A stretch of 64,000 bases of DNA from JAFLCA01 sp041907145 (lineage in GTDB: Bacteria; Bdellovibrionota_C; UBA2361; JAFLCA01). Shown piece by piece: positions 52,601 through 61,248 of the stretch. Each line of letters begins with the position of its first letter. Position 1 is the first letter of the stretch. The notes beneath the pieces were generated by a model that made no database searches, was not told the origin of the DNA, and saw nothing but the letters and a program-made list of their open reading frames with translations. The translations under genes were made by a program, and so were the position numbers. The stretch is taken from NCBI GenBank assembly GCA_041907145.1, contig JAYRHW010000158.1, forward strand, positions 1-64,000, written 5' to 3'.

Positions 52601-54025
52601 ATGCAAGACGACACTAATACAACTCAGAACAGCGAACAAATCGAGGGCGCAGCGGCTGATAGAACCCCTGCTACTCATGTGTACTACGAAATCTCCAATG
52701 ATCTGCTCTCAAAGCCGACCGCGCTCTGTGACATCATCGAGGCCGAAGGCAGCCCTTCCACCGTCGTCTTCTGCAACGCTCCGTCAGATGCTGACCTGGT
52801 TGAGGTCATGCTTAAAAAGCGCGGCGTTACTGCCAAGAAGCTGATTGGGCATGTTCCCCCAGCCAAAGTTGTCGATGCCGTCAAGCAATCGCAGCGCGGA
52901 GAGCTGTCCGTACTAGTCGTGACCGACATTTCAGCTCGCAACATCGAAGTTGAAGACGTTGATTTGATAGTGAACTACTCGATTCCCGCTGACCCAGAGG
53001 GTTATATCCACCGTTTGGGACGCTCCGGTCGAGGCGGTAAGCGTCACACTATCATCAGCTTGGTTAGCCCGCTTGATATTGGAAATTTCCATTACATCAA
53101 GAAGTTCGTGGAAACTCCCTTCCAGAAAGCTGAGCTCCCGACCAAGGACACCATGGCCAACATCAAGTTCAAGAACTTGGCACAAGTGGCCGAGCGGCAG
53201 GCGCTGCAAAACGATCCTGCATTGCTTGAGCTCGTGAAGCAGGTCCTTAAGGCGGACAGCAAAGAGTCTCTGATTGCCATGCTTCTGCATAATACCTTGA
53301 ATGTCATCCCGACGCTCCGTGCGAGCACTGAACGTGAACAACATCCAGGCGGCGGACGGCAGGATGATGAAGGCGGCGAAGAGCGCCAAGGTCGTGACCG
53401 CGGTGATGACCGCGGCGGACGCGGACGCGATCGCAACCGACGGGGACGTGACCGTGATGATCGCGGCGATCGCCGAGATCGCGGAGATCGCGACCACCGC
53501 GGCGGACGCGGACGTGATCGCTATCAGGATGATGAATTCCAGGGCCAGCCCTCTGGCGGAGACGAAGGCTATCAGGGCCAGGGCGATGACCAGGGCGGAG
53601 ATTATGAAGAGCGCGGCGAGCGTCAAGGCCGTGGTCGTAGAGACCGCGGTGAGCGTCAGCCCTACGTTCCACCGCAGCGCGATGTTCGGATTTACATCGG
53701 CTCAGGATCTCGTCATGGACTCTCGGAGCAGAAATTCCGTGAGTTGGTAACCCAAAACTGCGCTGGTGCCGAGGAGAAGATCAAACGCTTTAGCGCCCGT
53801 GATTGCTACTCATTCGTGGATATTGCCGAAGAAGCAGCTGATGAAGTAGTTAACAAGCTCGATAACACCGATGTCGGCGGGACCCCGCTCTTGATGAAAA
53901 AGGCTATCAGCATCAATGTCCCGCGCGAGAACGATAAGCAAGACGATCTTGATGGACAGCCTGCAAACAACGGCTCTCAGGATGAGAATGGAGGCCAGGA
54001 CGAGATGGCCGGAGAGAACTTCTAG
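52601..54025 (+). CDS. DEAD-box-derived protein with only RecA domain 2, RG tract and DbpA-like RNA-binding domain
   Basis: A 474-residue protein. Residues about 26-180 align with RecA domain 2 of DEAD-box helicases: VVFCNAPSDADLVEVML, VVTDISARNIEVEDVDLIVNY (motif V) and HRLGRSGRGGK (motif VI, last Arg now Lys). There is no domain 1 at all: no Q motif, Walker A, DEAD or SAT. Residues 185-240 are a helical extension like that of the helicase at 35036; 250-350 is an Arg/Gly/Asp-rich tract; 361-430 is a DbpA-type RNA-binding domain (DVRIYIGSGSRHGLS, CYSFVDIAEEAADEV). It cannot hydrolyse ATP alone. Own start, divergent neighbour and a terminator show it is a full gene, not a fragment. Confidence 0.9.
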   Translation: MQDDTNTTQNSEQIEGAAADRTPATHVYYEISNDLLSKPTALCDIIEAEGSPSTVVFCNAPSDADLVEVMLKKRGVTAKKLIGHVPPAKVVDAVKQSQRGELSVLVVTDISARNIEVEDVDLIVNYSIPADPEGYIHRLGRSGRGGKRHTIISLVSPLDIGNFHYIKKFVETPFQKAELPTKDTMANIKFKNLAQVAERQALQNDPALLELVKQVLKADSKESLIAMLLHNTLNVIPTLRASTEREQHPGGGRQDDEGGEERQGRDRGDDRGGRGRDRNRRGRDRDDRGDRRDRGDRDHRGGRGRDRYQDDEFQGQPSGGDEGYQGQGDDQGGDYEERGERQGRGRRDRGERQPYVPPQRDVRIYIGSGSRHGLSEQKFRELVTQNCAGAEEKIKRFSARDCYSFVDIAEEAADEVVNKLDNTDVGGTPLLMKKAISINVPRENDKQDDLDGQPANNGSQDENGGQDEMAGENF

Positions 54026-54046
54026 TTCGATTCCCATTCTTTAAGG

Positions 54047-54086
54047 AAAACGCCGGGCAGATTCAAAACCTGCCCGGCGTTTTTTT
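54047..54086. terminator. Bidirectional intrinsic terminator
   Basis: CGCCGGGCAG (54051-54060) pairs with CTGCCCGGCG (54070-54079), flanked by A4 on the left and T7 on the right, so it can end both the half-helicase transcript and the convergent mltD-type transcript. Confidence 0.9.
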
Positions 54087-55641
54087 ATGGAATAACGAGG
54101 CTGTCGCCTTCCCGAAGGTTGGCATTCTTGAGCGCGTTGGCGGCCTTAAGCTGTGCGGGACTCTTGCTGAACTTTTTGGCAATCGACCACAAAGAATCAC
54201 CCTTTTGCACTCTGTAGGACTGCTTCTTTGGAGCCGGCGGGGCTGGCGGCCGAGCAGGCTCTCGAGTCTCAACCTCCTGCTCAATTTTGAGGCTTTGTCC
54301 AACGGAAACCTTGTTGGAACTGAGATTGTTGAGCTGTTTAAGCGCTGCAACTGTCACGCGATGACGCTGTGCTATGCTCGCCAGTGTATCGCCCTTGCGT
54401 ACCCGATAGACTATGCCGCCGTGCACCGCACTTGAGGCTTCCACGGATGGCGGAACCTCATGTTCAGCCTGTAGCGCCGCTCTATTCAGTTGTCCAGTCC
54501 TATCAGTCGGGACTTTGAGACTGTACCCAACTGGAAGGGGTACGCGTCCCGACCAAGCCTTTTCGGAAATGGCGTAGTTTACCGCACGCAGCGCTTCTAA
54601 ATCCACATTCAGCTTACGGCTCAGGTACTGTACTTGCGTCGGCTTGGTCACCCGCACTTCCTTGAGCTGAAGCGGCTGCTCCAACACTAGTCCAGGGAAG
54701 AATTGCTGGTAGTTATCGTAAACTTCGAGTGCAGCCAAAAATTCCGGATAAAAGTTCGTCGAAGCAAAGCCGAAGTATCGCGTAGTAGGATCTTCGATGA
54801 TATCAGCTAAATTAGATGTCCCCGACTCTCGCACCTTGCGAGCCACGCCGGCGATTCCGTGATTATAGGAGGTTATTGCGAGCGGCCAGGTGCCGAGTTT
54901 GCTGTAGGCCTCACTCAAATATCGCGCAGCAGCCTTCGTAGCCTCGACAGGATCACGGCGCTCGTCGACTGCCGCATTAATTCTAAGATAGAGCAGCCCG
55001 GTCCGACGCATGAATTGCCAAATTCCAGCCGCACCCACCGAACTGTAGGCCTTATAATCGAATGAAGACTCGATAAACGGCATCATCGTCAATTCAGTAG
55101 GCAGGGTGTAATCTCGGAACACATCCTGCATCAGTGGCAGGTACCGCCCGGCTCGGCGCACGGCTTCGGCATAACGCTCTTTGATGCCGCTCTGGGTGCG
55201 GATCAGGTCATCCTTTATGGCGGATTTGAATTTGCCCGAACCACCGGGGATAAAGGCCATCTGATCGACGATTCGTTGCTCGAAATCATTGCGAGGCGCC
55301 GCGCCCGTCGCAAGATAGCCAAAAATTCCATACAGAGCCTTTATTTCCTGGTCCCCTCGCTTCTTCTTGAGCTTGTTGAGGTCGTCATCATTCAACCCGA
55401 CAGCTTCCTGGGTCAGATCAATCACCCCAAAGCGAATTTGAGGAAAATCCCGGTGATGAATAATCATCTGGCTCTTGCCATAAGTCGTGAAGACGTCGGT
55501 CCAGAAATCTACTCGGCCTCGCAATTTCGGAGGGATGGTGAAATCAGGGTGTGTGCGGCGCTGAATTGGCCCGGCCCAGGACGGAGCAATGTTCACGGCG
55601 AACGCGCAAATCAACGACAATAGAAAGGCAGTTCGCCGCAT
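54085..55641 (-). CDS. mltD: Membrane-bound lytic murein transglycosylase D-like protein
   Basis: A 518-residue exported protein: signal peptide ending PSWAG; an N-terminal region of about 150; an SLT family 1 domain with catalytic E191 in MPFIESSFDYKAYSSVGAAG and then GIWQFM, and a SYNHG segment; two LysM domains at about 406-448 (YRVRKGDTLASIA) and 475-518 (YRVQKGDSLWSIA) that bind peptidoglycan. It cleaves glycan strands to 1,6-anhydro products. It lies 17 bases downstream of the PBP4-type gene on the same strand, so glycan and peptide remodelling are coexpressed. Confidence 0.93.
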   Translation of the reverse strand: MRRTAFLLSLICAFAVNIAPSWAGPIQRRTHPDFTIPPKLRGRVDFWTDVFTTYGKSQMIIHHRDFPQIRFGVIDLTQEAVGLNDDDLNKLKKKRGDQEIKALYGIFGYLATGAAPRNDFEQRIVDQMAFIPGGSGKFKSAIKDDLIRTQSGIKERYAEAVRRAGRYLPLMQDVFRDYTLPTELTMMPFIESSFDYKAYSSVGAAGIWQFMRRTGLLYLRINAAVDERRDPVEATKAAARYLSEAYSKLGTWPLAITSYNHGIAGVARKVRESGTSNLADIIEDPTTRYFGFASTNFYPEFLAALEVYDNYQQFFPGLVLEQPLQLKEVRVTKPTQVQYLSRKLNVDLEALRAVNYAISEKAWSGRVPLPVGYSLKVPTDRTGQLNRAALQAEHEVPPSVEASSAVHGGIVYRVRKGDTLASIAQRHRVTVAALKQLNNLSSNKVSVGQSLKIEQEVETREPARPPAPPAPKKQSYRVQKGDSLWSIAKKFSKSPAQLKAANALKNANLREGDSLVIP

Positions 55642-55658
55642 AGTCTGGATAACATCAA

Positions 55659-57032
55659 TTACAAAGACTGATACACCGCATTGACCAAGGCATCCTCGAA
55701 CTCCACCGCCTTGTCCTTGGAAGCAACCCCGTTTTGTAAGATGGCAAAGGCTATTTCCCTTCCACTCTTGGCTTGTACGAGTCCAGCTAAAGAACTTACC
55801 CCGTCCAAAGTTCCAGTTTTTCCTCGCACGACTACCCCAGGGTCGAAATGACGTTCCTTGAGAGTGCCGTTTCTTCCCGCAACCGACAAGGACTTCTGAA
55901 ACTCGACGCCAAACTCCGGGCTTAAGGCAGCGCGGCGCAAAACCGCCGCGATCAAAGCAGCGCTAAGACGGTTGTTATGACTTAAGCCTGACCCATCGAC
56001 GATCTCAAAATCCCCGGATGAGAAACCCGCGGTCTGGGCCTGTGCCTCTAGTCGTTTCAGGCCGCGCTCTCGGTCAAATGCCTGATTTTCATACCCCAGA
56101 GCGTATACAATCTGCTCGGCAATAAAATTAGTGCTGAAGTGATTCATATCCTCGACAATAAGACTGAGGGGTTTTGAATAGTGGGTGAGTAAGAGCGGGG
56201 CCGTCGTCGGAGTTGAGCCGACATGAGGAACCCTGAGGATGGAGATCCCCAGGGACTGCGCCATCCGCTCGAAAACAGTGCTGAAGAAATGCACCGGATC
56301 ACGAACACTGCGGTAAATGGTCTCGCAGTCCCGATTTACTCCAATGGTGCCAGAGAGCGTGTAATCGACATGGGCAGACTTACTTTCCCTTTCATCGATG
56401 CCAAACTGCCCGGCCCCCTTGGCAACAGTCTTGATGCTGCCGCGAACACTGACATCAGCCTCCCAGGGATCTGGAATCACGGAAGCCCCAGTTCCGAGGG
56501 CCCCCGGACATACATCCAAGCCGATACTGTTAAAACTCAGTGCCAAGGGCGAGCTGCCGGTCTCAAAGGCGCGCTGACCAACTCGTTCACGAGGGACTGA
56601 AAAGCCGGCGCTATCGATCACCACGGAATCGATGGAGCGCACTCCCTGCTTATAAACCTTACGCAGTAGTAGCCACAGTGACTCCAGGGTCAGGCTTGGA
56701 TCAGCCCCGCCCTTGATGAACAGCGTCGATATCTTGCTGCCACTACGCTTGTCGTAACGAAGTTCGGTAGCAAACCTATATTCCGGCCCCAGGGTATCGA
56801 GGGCTGTCGCGCTGGTTAAAATCTTCAAAACACTGGCCGGTTTGAGGAGTTCTCTCGGAGACTCCGACGCCAGCACCTGCCCCGAGTGCAAATCCGATAT
56901 TACAACCGAGATGGAAGCAGCTTTTTGCTTGGCCAACAGCTGCCTTAGTTCCTTGGTAAGATCGCCTGCGTCAGCTCCTGCTGGCCCTGCGAGGCCTAGA
57001 AGTAGAACAGCCACGATTACATGCGCTTTCAT
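55659..57032 (-). CDS. dacB: D-alanyl-D-alanine carboxypeptidase/endopeptidase (PBP4 type)
   Basis: A 457-residue periplasmic penicillin-binding protein of class C type 4. Signal peptide ends GPAGA; SxxK is S67-V-L-K70 in LLKPASVLKILT; SxN is SHNN in DGSGLSHNNR; KTG is in VRGKTGTLDG. The large insertion between SxxK and SxN (about 200 residues) is typical of DacB. It trims peptidoglycan peptides or cuts cross-links. The ATG at 57032 is preferred to an in-frame TTG at 57086. Upstream of mltD in one unit. Confidence 0.94.
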   Translation of the reverse strand: MKAHVIVAVLLLGLAGPAGADAGDLTKELRQLLAKQKAASISVVISDLHSGQVLASESPRELLKPASVLKILTSATALDTLGPEYRFATELRYDKRSGSKISTLFIKGGADPSLTLESLWLLLRKVYKQGVRSIDSVVIDSAGFSVPRERVGQRAFETGSSPLALSFNSIGLDVCPGALGTGASVIPDPWEADVSVRGSIKTVAKGAGQFGIDERESKSAHVDYTLSGTIGVNRDCETIYRSVRDPVHFFSTVFERMAQSLGISILRVPHVGSTPTTAPLLLTHYSKPLSLIVEDMNHFSTNFIAEQIVYALGYENQAFDRERGLKRLEAQAQTAGFSSGDFEIVDGSGLSHNNRLSAALIAAVLRRAALSPEFGVEFQKSLSVAGRNGTLKERHFDPGVVVRGKTGTLDGVSSLAGLVQAKSGREIAFAILQNGVASKDKAVEFEDALVNAVYQSL

Positions 57033-57230
57033 AGAGGGAATCAGGAGAATTCGTCCGTTTGTGAGGTCTGAATATTGTATCCGCAATCCTTGGATTGGAG
57101 AACCCTTCTCGTAGTGCTCAGGGAAAATTCTAGCTTTTTTCCTTTTGCTACGAGTCTCGATTGAATACGATGGATTGCCGCTCGGAGGTTCCCGTCTAGC
57201 CCTTCAGCAGCCCAACAAGCGTTTCAGACC

Positions 57231-58910
57231 ATGGCCGTTTTTGACCATAAAAGTTGGCGCCGGCTCTATCGCCTGGCTCGCCCGTTCTTCTTTTCGGATT
57301 CACCGTGGAAGGCTCGCGGCCTCCTCCTTCTGCTCCTCGGCCTGAGTCTGTCGATCAAGGGCTTCGACGTCGTGATGAGCTACATTGGGGCGGATTTCGT
57401 AACGTCCCTCACTATGCGTGAACAGGACAAATTCACGCATAGTATTTTCCTGTATCTCCTGGCATTTTGTGTCGCTATTCCGCTCTCCGTGTTCTATCGG
57501 TACACCGAGGAGCGCTTGGCCTTGATGTGGCGGCGCTGGTTTACTCACCACACGCTGGACCGCTACTTTGCTAATCAGGGCTTCTATAGGCTCGGCTGGT
57601 ACAAACAAATCGACAATCCAGACCAGCGCATAGAGGAGGACATTCGTTCCTTCACCTCGACCTCCTTGTCGCTTTTCCTGATTTTTTTGCAGTCTACGAT
57701 CGCGCTCTTCCTCTTCGTTGGGGTCCTCTCATCGATCTCATGGATGCTGACGGTAACCGTCGTAATCTATGCCCTGTTCGGTTCGACCGTAACTTACTTT
57801 TTGGGTCGTCCGCTTATCGATCTTAATTTCGAACAGCTCCGCCGTGAAGCCGACTATCGATACAAACTCATCAAGGTTCGCGATAACGCAGAGTCGATTG
57901 CCTTTTACCGCGGAGAATCCAAAGAGCGCACCCGTGTGCGGCAGCGTCTAAAGGATGTGCTGCGGAATATGCTGCGCATTATTAACCGCAATCGCACCCT
58001 GAATTTCTTCACGACCGGGTACAATTACATGGTGATTATTTTGCCCACCATCGTTGTCGCACCATTGTACTTGCGCGGCGAAATCCCATTCGGAAAGGTT
58101 TCCCAGTCGGCCGTTGCGTTCGGATATGTGCTTAACGCGCTGTCCATAATGGTCACCAATTTCGGCAGTCTAAGCGCCTATGCTGCCGTCGTACGACGTC
58201 TAGGTGTTTTTTCTGAAGTTTTGACCGATGCCTCGAGCCCTCGTTCTCTGTCTGGGTTTCAGACTGGTAAGGAGGTGAGATTCTCGAACGTTACGATTCT
58301 GACCCCGGATAGTTCACGGGTCCTGATTGCCGACCTTAGTTTCTCAGTAGCCACGGGTGGATTGCTTATTTGCGGTCCCAGTGGCTGCGGAAAGAGTTCG
58401 GTTCTGCGCGTCTTGGCAGGACTGTGGGCAGCCAAGGGCGGCGAGATCGTACGCCCACCTGCGGATAAATGTATGTTCGTCCCGCAACGGCCTTACTTGA
58501 CACTTGGATCACTCCGCAGCCAGCTGCTCTATGCGCAAAATCGCTCCGGTTTCAGCGACGCGGAACTACATGCAGTTCTCAAAGAGGTCGAACTGGAAGA
58601 AATGTTCCGCCGGGTAGGCGGTTTTGACGCCACCGTCGATTGGTCGTCAACGCTTTCGAACGGCGAGCAGCAGCGAATCGGCATCGCAAGATTGATACTC
58701 GCAAAGCCACAGCACGTATTTCTCGATGAAGCCACCACGGCAATTGACGAGGCCGGAGAGGAGCGGCTGTACAGGAAGATTCGCTCCTTTGCCTCTACCG
58801 TGGTGAGCGTTGGATATCGCACGAATTTGCAGCATTTTCACGAGCAGATCTTGGAGCTGCACGGCGACGGTAAGTGGCACATCGACACGAATATTCCGGG
58901 GAGGACATGA
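57231..58910 (+). CDS. ABC transporter, fused membrane and ATPase domains (ABC_membrane_2/SbmA-BacA type)
   Basis: A 559-residue half-transporter. The membrane part (about 20-330, six helices) is of the SbmA/BacA-ABCD class, recognisable by FYRYTEERLALMWRRW, QIDNPDQRIEEDI and YRGESKER. The ATPase domain has GPSGCGKSS, LSNGEQQR and HVFLDEATTAID. Relatives (E. coli YddA, Rv1819c) import peptides, cobalamin or other hydrophilic solutes, or act in lipid transport; direction and cargo are not known. It is coupled to a large exported repeat protein that starts right after its stop. Confidence 0.9.
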   Translation: MAVFDHKSWRRLYRLARPFFFSDSPWKARGLLLLLLGLSLSIKGFDVVMSYIGADFVTSLTMREQDKFTHSIFLYLLAFCVAIPLSVFYRYTEERLALMWRRWFTHHTLDRYFANQGFYRLGWYKQIDNPDQRIEEDIRSFTSTSLSLFLIFLQSTIALFLFVGVLSSISWMLTVTVVIYALFGSTVTYFLGRPLIDLNFEQLRREADYRYKLIKVRDNAESIAFYRGESKERTRVRQRLKDVLRNMLRIINRNRTLNFFTTGYNYMVIILPTIVVAPLYLRGEIPFGKVSQSAVAFGYVLNALSIMVTNFGSLSAYAAVVRRLGVFSEVLTDASSPRSLSGFQTGKEVRFSNVTILTPDSSRVLIADLSFSVATGGLLICGPSGCGKSSVLRVLAGLWAAKGGEIVRPPADKCMFVPQRPYLTLGSLRSQLLYAQNRSGFSDAELHAVLKEVELEEMFRRVGGFDATVDWSSTLSNGEQQRIGIARLILAKPQHVFLDEATTAIDEAGEERLYRKIRSFASTVVSVGYRTNLQHFHEQILELHGDGKWHIDTNIPGRT

Positions 58911-58911
58911 G

Positions 58912-61248
58912 ATGAGTTGCCTCCGCCGTGTGCTGGCCGCCTTACCTGCCATCCTCCTTTGGACCTCCATCTCTCAGGCCGATATAAAAGATGCCGTATT
59001 TCGTGATTGCAAGAGCGCTCAAACTGAAATCGAAAAGCTGGCTCCCGAAAAACAAAGCAGCCTCCTTCCCTTTCTACGCGAGGTTCTAAAACTGCATCTT
59101 CCGAGCGGTCCCGATACCCTATCGCCCCTGCCAGTCAAAACTCTTCCTGGGCTTTCGGCTGGCGACGCCGAGATGCAGCATATTTGGCGTGGGTTCAGCC
59201 CTGATCGTGAGATTGCTGCCAAGCGTTGCGTGCTCGAGATTCTCAAAGGCTATGGCGCCTCAGCCGGCTCGGCCTTAGGGGAAATGCTGGAGTTTGCTAC
59301 CGATCCAACGCTGAGCGACGATCTCCGAGATCTCGCCGATGGCGCCGTACTGCAAGTGGTACGGGACTTTAGTCCAGTCGCTTCCAGGACTTCAATAGTT
59401 GAGACAGCTAGATTCGCACTCGCCGAACGAGGAGAAATTGCACAGGCGGCACTCGCTTACTTTGCGCCCAGCTCGGCGATTGATGCCGTACTTAGCGCAG
59501 TAAAGGACGACGTAACGGCGGATCAAGCCGTGTCCGTACTTGGCTGGCTTGACCCGCGCGGCCGGACATTACAGGCGGTGAGCTTGACGATCCTAAAGCC
59601 CGAAAGTCCGCCTTTCGCCCAGCGAGCGATCTACGGCTCCTTGGGGAATATGTTGTGTCCGAGTGAGGAAGCCGCAGCTGTATTGAATCACGGGTTGGAT
59701 TCCGCGGTTGCCGAAGTTCAGGCATCAGCTGCGGCGGCCTTGCAACTGCTCATTGCGAGGGTACATGAGGGATCGGTATGCGCTCAGCAAGATACCGGGG
59801 TGACGGGCTCCCAACTTCTGTCTCTCCTTTTGGAGCAGTCGGAAAGTGCGACAACCTCATTGAGCCGCTTGCGGCTTGCGTTGCCACTGCTGGCTGGAAG
59901 AAATGCGCCCCGTGCAGTCGAGGAGTATCTGAAACTACTCCGTCAGGTTGAGAATTTCGACGAAGAGCTGGTGAGGGCAGCGCTCCAGGCGCTCGGCATC
60001 CAAGTGCTCGATGGCGCGCTCCAGTACCTTAAGGACAGCACGGCACCCCATCGCGGAGTGCTCGCCTCAGCCGTTGCCTCCATCCCCGATTTGGAAGCTC
60101 GCCATTTGCATCCCTTCGTTACGTTCTTGCTTGATTCAGATGAACAGGTCCGCGCCGCTGTCCTGCAGGCCATTCGACGCATGCCTAGGGATTTCCGAAC
60201 TGAACTCAAGATGCTGCCTGCTGAAAAGGGCAAGCCCGTGGGGCCGGAACGGCAGCTCGCCTTAATTGCAGCCGGATTAAGCGATGCGGCAGGGTTGAAG
60301 CAGTTCATTCCGACTCTTGGTTGTGACGCCCTTGCCGCTGTAGCCGACGACCCTCACACCTTCAAACTGCAATCGATTGAACAAGCGCTCGCTGCACGAG
60401 CCGATGAATGCAGTCAAGCTGATGCGGCATCACTTTGTCAAAGGCGCGCTTGGCTCTTCAGGATAAAAGAGCCGGGCCCCAATGCTGCCCGAAGAATCCA
60501 AGTTGCAAGCTTGTCGAGCGAGCCAAGCTGCGTGATTCGCGCACTCCGGGCATCACCGCCCACTCAAACAATTTCCTCTCAGCGCCTCACCGAGGCCCTA
60601 CTTTCAAAGACAGAAGCAAGCGCGTCCGAGCTGGTAGCAGTGCTTGAAGCCAAGCCGAAATTGAGCGCCGAAGAACTCACGGCACTTCGACAGCTCAGCG
60701 AAAGCGCCGACGCCTCAAGAAAGGTTCGCTGTCAGGCAGGACGCCTTTACCTTTCAGGAGAGGACAGTGACGATCGCCGCAGATCAGCTCTTGAAAAAAT
60801 ACTAGATGATGAGAGTTTGATTTCAGGGTGCATTCGAGAACTCCCCGGCCCTGTGGTCTTTCCAATGCTGCTTGCTCATCTTGAGGACGGAAATTCGGAG
60901 AGCAAAGTCCGCGCGATAGCCCTTTTGGGGCAAGTGCGGGGCATTACAGCCGAGGCCGTCGACAAGCTCAGGGCACTTACCAACGCCCGTGCGCCGGAGG
61001 TGCGCTACCAAGCACTAGTGGCACTGGTCAGACGTATGCCGGATTCTCCTCAGTTGGGTCAAATGCTCCTTCCTTTAGCAAACTCTCGGTTCGCCTCGCG
61101 CCTGGCCCGCGAGAGCTATCCAGCCGAGCTGCTGCGCGGCATCCGTCAGGAGCCGGAGCCGCTCAGTCCGCTGGCAGAGAATGTACGCGCCCTGCTCGTC
61201 CTTCGCGGCGAAGCAGCGCCGGCGGCTATGCCGCTTCAGAGCCCTTGA
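58912..61248 (+). CDS. Exported HEAT-like repeat protein
   Basis: A 778-residue protein with a signal peptide (MSCLRRVLAALPAIL..., cleavage around SQA-DIK). The mature protein is an all-helical solenoid with many degenerate HEAT/ARM-like units of about 35-40 residues (SAAAALQLLIARV, AVLQAIRRMPRD, VRAIALLGQVRGI, VRYQALVALVRRMPD). No catalytic signature. The ATG at 58912 follows GAGGACATGAG, with one base after the ABC-transporter stop, so the two are translationally coupled; a periplasmic partner of the transporter is the simplest reading. It converges on the next ABC gene, overlapping by 23 bases. Confidence 0.8.
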   Translation: MSCLRRVLAALPAILLWTSISQADIKDAVFRDCKSAQTEIEKLAPEKQSSLLPFLREVLKLHLPSGPDTLSPLPVKTLPGLSAGDAEMQHIWRGFSPDREIAAKRCVLEILKGYGASAGSALGEMLEFATDPTLSDDLRDLADGAVLQVVRDFSPVASRTSIVETARFALAERGEIAQAALAYFAPSSAIDAVLSAVKDDVTADQAVSVLGWLDPRGRTLQAVSLTILKPESPPFAQRAIYGSLGNMLCPSEEAAAVLNHGLDSAVAEVQASAAAALQLLIARVHEGSVCAQQDTGVTGSQLLSLLLEQSESATTSLSRLRLALPLLAGRNAPRAVEEYLKLLRQVENFDEELVRAALQALGIQVLDGALQYLKDSTAPHRGVLASAVASIPDLEARHLHPFVTFLLDSDEQVRAAVLQAIRRMPRDFRTELKMLPAEKGKPVGPERQLALIAAGLSDAAGLKQFIPTLGCDALAAVADDPHTFKLQSIEQALAARADECSQADAASLCQRRAWLFRIKEPGPNAARRIQVASLSSEPSCVIRALRASPPTQTISSQRLTEALLSKTEASASELVAVLEAKPKLSAEELTALRQLSESADASRKVRCQAGRLYLSGEDSDDRRRSALEKILDDESLISGCIRELPGPVVFPMLLAHLEDGNSESKVRAIALLGQVRGITAEAVDKLRALTNARAPEVRYQALVALVRRMPDSPQLGQMLLPLANSRFASRLARESYPAELLRGIRQEPEPLSPLAENVRALLVLRGEAAPAAMPLQSP

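Noticed and set aside
52931..53750. Long open frames on both strands in the RG-rich tract of the half-helicase
   Set aside because: Repeated CGCGG/GAC-type codons keep all frames open. The products are Ala/Ile/Val or His/Arg runs with no fold.
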